DNA of 9,590 nucleotides from an uncultured Bacilli bacterium (lineage in GTDB: Bacteria > Bacillota_I > Bacilli_A > RF39 > UBA660). Below are positions 6,777 to 9,590 of this stretch, one piece after another. The position numbers and the translations under genes are program-made. The stretch covers positions 1 to 9,590 of the forward strand of contig CAPHZB010000054.1 of assembly GCA_948629335.1 (NCBI GenBank), in the 5' to 3' direction. Below the pieces are notes generated by a model. It was given only the letters and a program-made list of their open reading frames with translations. It was not told the origin of the DNA and made no database searches. The stretch's first letter is position 1; each line of letters starts with the position of its first letter.

Positions 6777-7604
6777 ATGAGTCGTGTTTTAAAAGACGGT
6801 GAAAATCAAATTACAGAAGGATATAGTAGTGCACATCGAGCAGTTGATTTGGTTAGATATAAGAATAAGTCAGATTTAGTTATCGCACATAGTAAAGGAA
6901 AAGTTATTTTTGTACAAACAGGCTTTAAGAATGAAAAAGGAAGTACAGGGAATCGTTCTTACGGGAACTGTGTTAAAATTGAACATAGAGATGGATATAC
7001 AACATTATATGCGCATTTGTCTAAAGTGTATGTAAAAAAGGGACAAATTGTAGAACAAGGGCAAGTAATTGGAAAAATGGGTGATACAGGGAATGCTTAT
7101 GGAGTGCATTTACATTTTGAATTGCGTAAGGGTAAAGAACTTATAAATCCAATTCCCTATTTGGATGCAGACTTACCTACCTCTAAACCTAATATTTCTT
7201 GCATTTATCGTGTATGGGATAATGTAGAAAAACAGTGGCTTCCTAAAGTAGAGAATGCAACAACTTATGCGGGAAATTTTGGACATTCTATTGGTGGATT
7301 TCAAATGATTACAAAAGGAGGAGGTATTACCAAGATTAGAGCGCATGTATTAGGGGAAGGTTGGTTAAAAGAGGTAGTCGATGGAGCATTTAAAAATGGA
7401 GATGACGATTATGCAGGAATAAAAGGAAAAACTATTGATGGGATTGCAATTTGGTCACAATATGGTGATGCAACGTATCGCGTTCATATAAAAAATGGGG
7501 GTTGGCTTCCTTGGATAAGTGGAAAATACGATACGAAACGCACAGATGGATACGCAGGTATTTTAGGAAAAGAAATGGATGCAGTACAAGTCTATATAAA
7601 ATAA
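6777..7604 (+). CDS. M23 (LytM-like) zinc endopeptidase with three C-terminal aromatic/glycine repeats
   Basis: This is a predicted peptidoglycan peptide-bridge hydrolase of 275 residues. The M23 domain (about 12-128) has the zinc ligands His20 and Asp24 in SSAHRAVDL and His113 in VHLHFEL, with active-site histidines His80 (YAHL) and His111. Three related repeats fill the C-terminus at about 143-180, 186-227 and 233-275. The last two share the order R-x-H-x...GWL...YAGI.GK..D.I/V, resembling wall-binding repeats of clostridial lysins (ChW-like). The first is more diverged. The start is set by AAAGGGGGTGAT at 6762-6773, nearly the full anti-ribosomal sequence. An upstream in-frame ATG at 6741 has no site and would add an unrelated 12-residue leader. 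There is no signal peptide or membrane segment. It stands alone between two terminators. It could be a prophage-type lysin relic or a spore/mother-cell hydrolase; the context cannot decide. Confidence 0.85.
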   Translation: MSRVLKDGENQITEGYSSAHRAVDLVRYKNKSDLVIAHSKGKVIFVQTGFKNEKGSTGNRSYGNCVKIEHRDGYTTLYAHLSKVYVKKGQIVEQGQVIGKMGDTGNAYGVHLHFELRKGKELINPIPYLDADLPTSKPNISCIYRVWDNVEKQWLPKVENATTYAGNFGHSIGGFQMITKGGGITKIRAHVLGEGWLKEVVDGAFKNGDDDYAGIKGKTIDGIAIWSQYGDATYRVHIKNGGWLPWISGKYDTKRTDGYAGILGKEMDAVQVYIK

Positions 7605-7686
7605 GAAAATTCTTTTGATGTAGCAATTGATTTAAAACTTATATGACAATTTTTAAGGTGCAGAATTCATACCAAACTTTTTAGGG

Positions 7687-7709
7687 AAAAACTATTTTTA
7701 TAGTTTTTT
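7687..7709 (+). terminator. Probable terminator after the M23 gene
   Basis: A 9-bp stem (AAAAACTAT at 7687-7695 with ATAGTTTTT at 7700-7708) has a TTTT loop and a T-rich tail. Only one pair is G-C, so it is weaker than the others in the window. Confidence 0.55.
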
Positions 7710-7733
7710 CTTTTGCCAAAATTGTTCTAAATA

Positions 7734-7755
7734 ATAAGCAAAAACATATGCTTAT
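7734..7755. repeat. Inverted repeat directly upstream of yabG
   Basis: ATAAGCA (7734-7740) and TGCTTAT (7749-7755) are perfect inverse copies around an 8-bp spacer and end just before the yabG ribosome binding site. The right part contains CATATGCT, similar to the -10 of mother-cell sigma factors, but it is too close to the ribosome binding site to be a confident promoter. It may be an operator, a small mRNA hairpin or chance. Confidence 0.3.
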
Positions 7756-7767
7756 GTAGGTGATGGT

Positions 7768-8541
7768 ATGAAATTTCAAGTGGGAGACATGGTAACTCGA
7801 ATATCGTATGGACATGATATCGTTTTTGTTATCGACAGAATTGAAGGGGACACCTATTATTTAATTGGAAAGAGTATACGTTTATGTGCGGATGCTTTGG
7901 AGGACGATTTAGAAAGAATAGAAAAAGAGGAGGAGGACCATGAATTTTTAGAACGCATTAAACCAATAGCACTAGATAGAAATGATTATTTTTATTTACC
8001 AGGTAAGATTTTACACATAGATGGCGATAGAAATTATTTAGAAAAATCATTAAACTACTATAAAGAAGCTAATATATGGGCGGTTGGTCTTCATGAGAAA
8101 GAATGCGATATAGCAGGAAAGATAGGGACATATTTAAAAGAATATAATCCAAATATTGTAGTAATTACAGGTCATGATGCGTATTTAAAGAAGCGAGGAA
8201 GTAGAGATGAACTCATCAATTATAAAAATAGTATTTTTTATGTAAATGCAATACAGGAGGCAAGAAAGTATGAAAAAAGTCACGAAAAACTAATTATTAT
8301 AGCAGGAGGATGTCAGTCATCTTATGAAGATTTAATTAAGGCCGGGGCGAACTTTGCTTCTAGTCCAAAACGAATTAACATTCATGCACTAGACCCTGCC
8401 ATTATTGCAGTAAAGATGAGTATGTCAGATATAAATAAAGATATTCAGATTAAGGAGATTCTTGAGTGTACAAAATATGGCGCAGATGGTATGGGAGGTA
8501 TTATCACCAAAGGAACAATGTATGTTGGATATCCTAGATAG
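7768..8541 (+). CDS. yabG: YabG sporulation-specific protease (peptidase family U57)
   Basis: This protease is made in sporulation and processes coat or cortex-related proteins; known targets include coat proteins in Bacillus and CspBA and SipL in Clostridioides difficile. The N-terminal MKFQVGDMVTRISYG segment forms a small SH3-like strand region. A short charged linker follows (about 45-62), then LPGKILHIDGDRNYL and the catalytic core with VVITGHDAY (His136), AGGCQSSYEDLIKAGA (Cys182) and NFASSPKRINIHALDP. The conserved Cys and His are both present, so it should be active. At 257 residues it is shorter than the roughly 290-residue Bacillus protein, mainly because the linker is reduced. GTAGGTGAT sits just upstream of the ATG. 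It is followed after nine bases by veg, as in B. subtilis. A mother-cell sigma factor is expected from the family, but no convincing site was found. Confidence 0.95.
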   Translation: MKFQVGDMVTRISYGHDIVFVIDRIEGDTYYLIGKSIRLCADALEDDLERIEKEEEDHEFLERIKPIALDRNDYFYLPGKILHIDGDRNYLEKSLNYYKEANIWAVGLHEKECDIAGKIGTYLKEYNPNIVVITGHDAYLKKRGSRDELINYKNSIFYVNAIQEARKYEKSHEKLIIIAGGCQSSYEDLIKAGANFASSPKRINIHALDPAIIAVKMSMSDINKDIQIKEILECTKYGADGMGGIITKGTMYVGYPR

Positions 8542-8550
8542 GGGGAATAC

Positions 8551-8769
8551 ATGAACATCGAAAAGGTAAAAAATGAGTTAAAGCATCATATAGGAGATGT
8601 AGCAACAATTAAATATCATTTAGGAAGAAATAAATATGAAGAATATAATGTAACAATAAAAGAACTTTATAATCGCATTTTCTTAGTGGAAATGAAAAAT
8701 GAGGATAAAAAAGTGAAATCGTTCTCTTATTCAGATATTATTACAAGAACAATACGAATTACATATTAA
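8551..8769 (+). CDS. veg: Veg family protein
   Basis: This small 72-residue cytoplasmic protein has the conserved layout of Veg (DUF1021). An N-terminal helix (IEKVKNELKHHIGD) is followed by a five-stranded barrel-like region with GRNKYEEYNVTIKELYNRIFLVEM and the SFSYSDIITRTIRI tail. In B. subtilis Veg stimulates biofilm matrix genes by opposing SinR and has been linked to spore germination. Its biochemical activity is not settled, and no SinR system is visible here. It starts nine bases after yabG with a GGGGG site five bases before the ATG, so the two are probably one transcript ending at the hairpin at 8791-8820. In B. subtilis veg has its own strong promoter; none is evident here. It is slightly shorter than the 86-residue Bacillus protein, lacking the C-terminal tail. 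Confidence 0.92.
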   Translation: MNIEKVKNELKHHIGDVATIKYHLGRNKYEEYNVTIKELYNRIFLVEMKNEDKKVKSFSYSDIITRTIRITY

Positions 8770-8790
8770 TTTAAAAAAAGAAGAATAGAG

Positions 8791-8820
8791 TCAGTAGAAT
8801 GCTATATTTTACTGATTTTT
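8791..8820 (+). terminator. Rho-independent terminator after yabG-veg
   Basis: TCAGTAGAAT (8791-8800) pairs with ATTTTACTGA (8806-8815), ten pairs with one G-T wobble around a GCTAT loop, followed by five T. It lies 21 bases after the veg stop codon and closes the yabG-veg unit. Confidence 0.75.
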
Positions 8821-8907
8821 AGGTGCTAAATAAATGATAAATAAACATACTTTTTGGATTATTATGATTTATCAAATATGCAAGATGAAAATTTTTCTCA
8901 TTTTGTA

Positions 8908-8936
8908 TTGATTTTATAAAAAATATAGGTTACAAT
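8908..8936 (+). promoter_or_regulatory. Sigma-A type promoter of spoVG
   Basis: TTGATT (8908-8913) and TACAAT (8931-8936) are exactly 17 bp apart with an A-rich spacer, giving a predicted start near 8943 and a leader of about 27 bases. It looks like a vegetative promoter, whereas B. subtilis spoVG is known for sigma-H control. Confidence 0.75.
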
Positions 8937-8969
8937 AAGTTTGTAGGATACTGAAAGGAGTATAGAAAC

Positions 8970-9233
8970 ATGAAAATAACATCAGTAAACGTACGTATCA
9001 CCGAAAAGGAAGATTCAAGAATGAAAGGTATTGCATCTATTTTATTAGATGATTGCTTTGCTATTCATGATATCAGAATTATTGAAGGAGATAATGGATT
9101 ATTTATTGCTATGCCAAGCCGTAAAACAGCTACAGGTGGGTATCGTGATATAGCACATCCAATTACGCCAGAATGCCGTAAAGTATTCGAAACTGCTATT
9201 TTAGATGCTTATAAAAAAGAAGTTGGCGAATAG
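8970..9233 (+). CDS. spoVG: SpoVG, nucleic-acid-binding regulator
   Basis: This small protein (87 residues) belongs to the very conserved SpoVG family, which binds DNA and RNA and modulates cell division, capsule or virulence traits and sporulation stage V in different Bacillota. It opens with MKITSVNVRITEKEDSRMKG, followed by ASILLDDCFAIHDIRII, the GLFIAMPSRKT loop and RDIAHPITPECRKVFE, all matching the family over its full length. The C-terminal helix ends at KKEVGE, close to the usual core length without the variable acidic tail. AAAGGAG at 8954-8960 sits nine bases before the ATG. It has its own promoter and a terminator 9-35 bases after the stop, so it appears monocistronic. In B. subtilis veg and spoVG are separated by sspF, ispE, purR and yabJ, all absent here. 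Confidence 0.97.
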   Translation: MKITSVNVRITEKEDSRMKGIASILLDDCFAIHDIRIIEGDNGLFIAMPSRKTATGGYRDIAHPITPECRKVFETAILDAYKKEVGE

Positions 9234-9242
9234 AATATACAG

Positions 9243-9269
9243 GATTAGTCTTAAAGACTAGTCTTTTTT
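9243..9269 (+). terminator. Rho-independent terminator of spoVG
   Basis: GATTAGTC (9243-9250) pairs with GACTAGTC (9256-9263), eight pairs with one wobble around a TTAAA loop, followed by six T. Confidence 0.8.
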
Positions 9270-9333
9270 ATAGATTTTTACTTTAAAATAACTATTTCCT
9301 CCATTTATATCTTCTTTCGTTCCTCCCATCTAC

Positions 9334-9369
9334 AAAGAACTAGGATAGAATGATTTACCTAGTTTTTTT
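9334..9369 (+). terminator. Second terminator-like hairpin downstream of spoVG
   Basis: AACTAGG (9338-9344) pairs perfectly with CCTAGTT (9358-9364). The stem extends by one G-T wobble and three A-T pairs, has a 13-base loop and carries a seven-T run. No gene lies between it and the spoVG terminator, so it may be a backup terminator, the remnant of a lost transcription unit or the end of a small unrecognised RNA. Confidence 0.55.
9339..9349 (+). repeat. Direct repeat ACTAGGATAGA, copy 1
   Basis: These eleven bases are repeated exactly at 9575-9585. This copy forms the left arm and the start of the loop of the hairpin at 9334-9369. Confidence 0.5.
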
Positions 9370-9538
9370 GTTGTTATAGATAAGTAAAATAAAACATTTT
9401 TTTAATTTATATTTTTTCAGTACTTTATTTTAATCTATATTTTTTATTATGTCCAATTTAATTTGCAGATTTTTCTATTTTTTTTATTATTTTATTCTGC
9501 GTATCTATAATATATTTTGTTGTCTTTATAAAATATGC

Positions 9539-9570
9539 TTGACTTTTTCAGGGGGGGGGGGGGGTATAAT
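9539..9570 (+). promoter_or_regulatory. Promoter with a homopolymeric G spacer; candidate phase-variable switch
   Basis: TTGACT (9539-9544) and a perfect TATAAT (9565-9570) face right, towards a gene beyond the window. The spacer is 20 bp and consists of TTTTCA followed by 14 G. An optimal 17 bp would need 11 G, and 10-12 G would give the workable 16-18 bp range, so the present form is predicted to be weak or off. The G tract is expected to change length by replication slippage, altering promoter strength. The downstream gene is not visible. Confidence 0.75.
9551..9564 (+). repeat. Uninterrupted run of 14 G
   Basis: It is the only long G or C homopolymer in the window; the other long runs are A or T, with T9 at 1920-1928. 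In AT-rich DNA such a tract is very unlikely by chance and is inherently prone to slippage. Its true length may also be misread in assembly. Confidence 0.9.
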
Positions 9571-9574
9571 AGGG

Positions 9575-9585
9575 ACTAGGATAGA
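9575..9585 (+). repeat. Direct repeat ACTAGGATAGA, copy 2
   Basis: This is an exact copy of 9339-9349, starting about five bases after the -10 of the poly-G promoter and thus at the predicted transcription start. It runs into GATA units that continue to the window edge. Confidence 0.5.
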
Positions 9586-9590
9586 TAGAT

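Larger units (their letters stand above)
9270..9590. other. Gene-free AT-rich intergenic region ending in a promoter
   Basis: No convincing gene is present on either strand. The stretch holds a second terminator-like hairpin (9334-9369), a very T-rich segment (about 9371-9535) with an imperfect 18-bp direct repeat (9400-9417 and 9428-9445, one mismatch) and, at the right edge, the poly-G promoter. A short minus-strand frame of 23 codons (9258-9329) has no ribosome binding site and is not called. Confidence 0.7.

Noticed and set aside
7432..7626. Minus-strand open frame of 64 codons
   Set aside because: It is antisense to the repeats of the M23 gene; the peptide has no recognisable features.
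8930..8946. TTACA...TGTAG resembling a BceR-like site upstream of spoVG
   Set aside because: The spacing is 7 instead of 4 and the first half is part of the -10 element; no reason to link it to the Bce regulator.
8943..8968. Sigma-H-like elements (GTAGGATAC and ATAGAAA) before spoVG
   Set aside because: They overlap the ribosome binding site and start codon, so transcription would begin inside the gene; probably coincidental.
9258..9329. Minus-strand 23-codon frame starting MGGTKED
   Set aside because: It has no ribosome binding site, an in-frame stop just before the ATG, and an end inside the spoVG terminator.
9498..9511. TATAAT at 9506-9511 as a second promoter
   Set aside because: No acceptable -35 element exists 16-18 bp upstream; the segment is simply AT-rich.

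Overview
The window is about 30% GC by eye, uses TGA as a stop (for example at the end of the response regulator gene) and TGG for tryptophan, and has Gram-positive style ribosome binding sites. It carries yabG, veg and spoVG in the order seen in Bacillus subtilis. Together these point to a low-GC, endospore-forming member of the Bacillota, probably a gut-type Bacilli/Erysipelotrichia or Clostridia lineage. The exact lineage cannot be fixed from the sequence.

Layout. (1) 1-890 is worn-looking accessory DNA: the tail of an Rpn-family nuclease/transposase-like gene, then a frame that starts in the middle of a carboxypeptidase-regulatory-like beta-sandwich domain and looks like a 5'-truncated remnant. 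(2) 889-1869, minus strand, encodes a membrane-anchored extracytoplasmic protein of unknown function. It converges on the remnant at a shared bidirectional terminator. (3) 2000-6660 is a complete Bce-type antimicrobial-peptide sensing and detoxification module: response regulator, intramembrane-sensing kinase, ABC ATPase and 688-residue permease. A textbook BceR-like operator (TTACA-N4-TGTAA) plus an extra half-site lies directly upstream of a sigma-A promoter for the ABC genes. (4) 6777-7604 encodes an M23 endopeptidase with three C-terminal wall-binding-like repeats and no signal peptide. (5) 7768-9233 holds yabG (sporulation protease), veg and spoVG, with yabG-veg as one unit and spoVG under its own promoter.

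(6) 9234-9590 has no gene. It contains two terminator-like hairpins, a very AT-rich stretch and, at the right edge, a promoter (TTGACT ... TATAAT) whose spacer is filled by an uninterrupted run of 14 G. The spacer is 20 bp, so gain or loss of G residues would move the promoter in and out of the functional 16-18 bp range. This is the layout of a slipped-strand phase-variable promoter, and it drives an unseen gene to the right of the window. It is the most notable observation here.

How the genes work together. In the Bce module the permease senses the peptide, the kinase signals to the regulator, and the regulator switches on the transporter through the operator at about -62. YabG, and possibly the M23 enzyme, belong to envelope or spore remodelling. 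SpoVG is a nucleic-acid-binding regulator. Three start codons were moved inward from the longest frame (2032, 3793 and 6777) on ribosome-binding-site, promoter and homology grounds.
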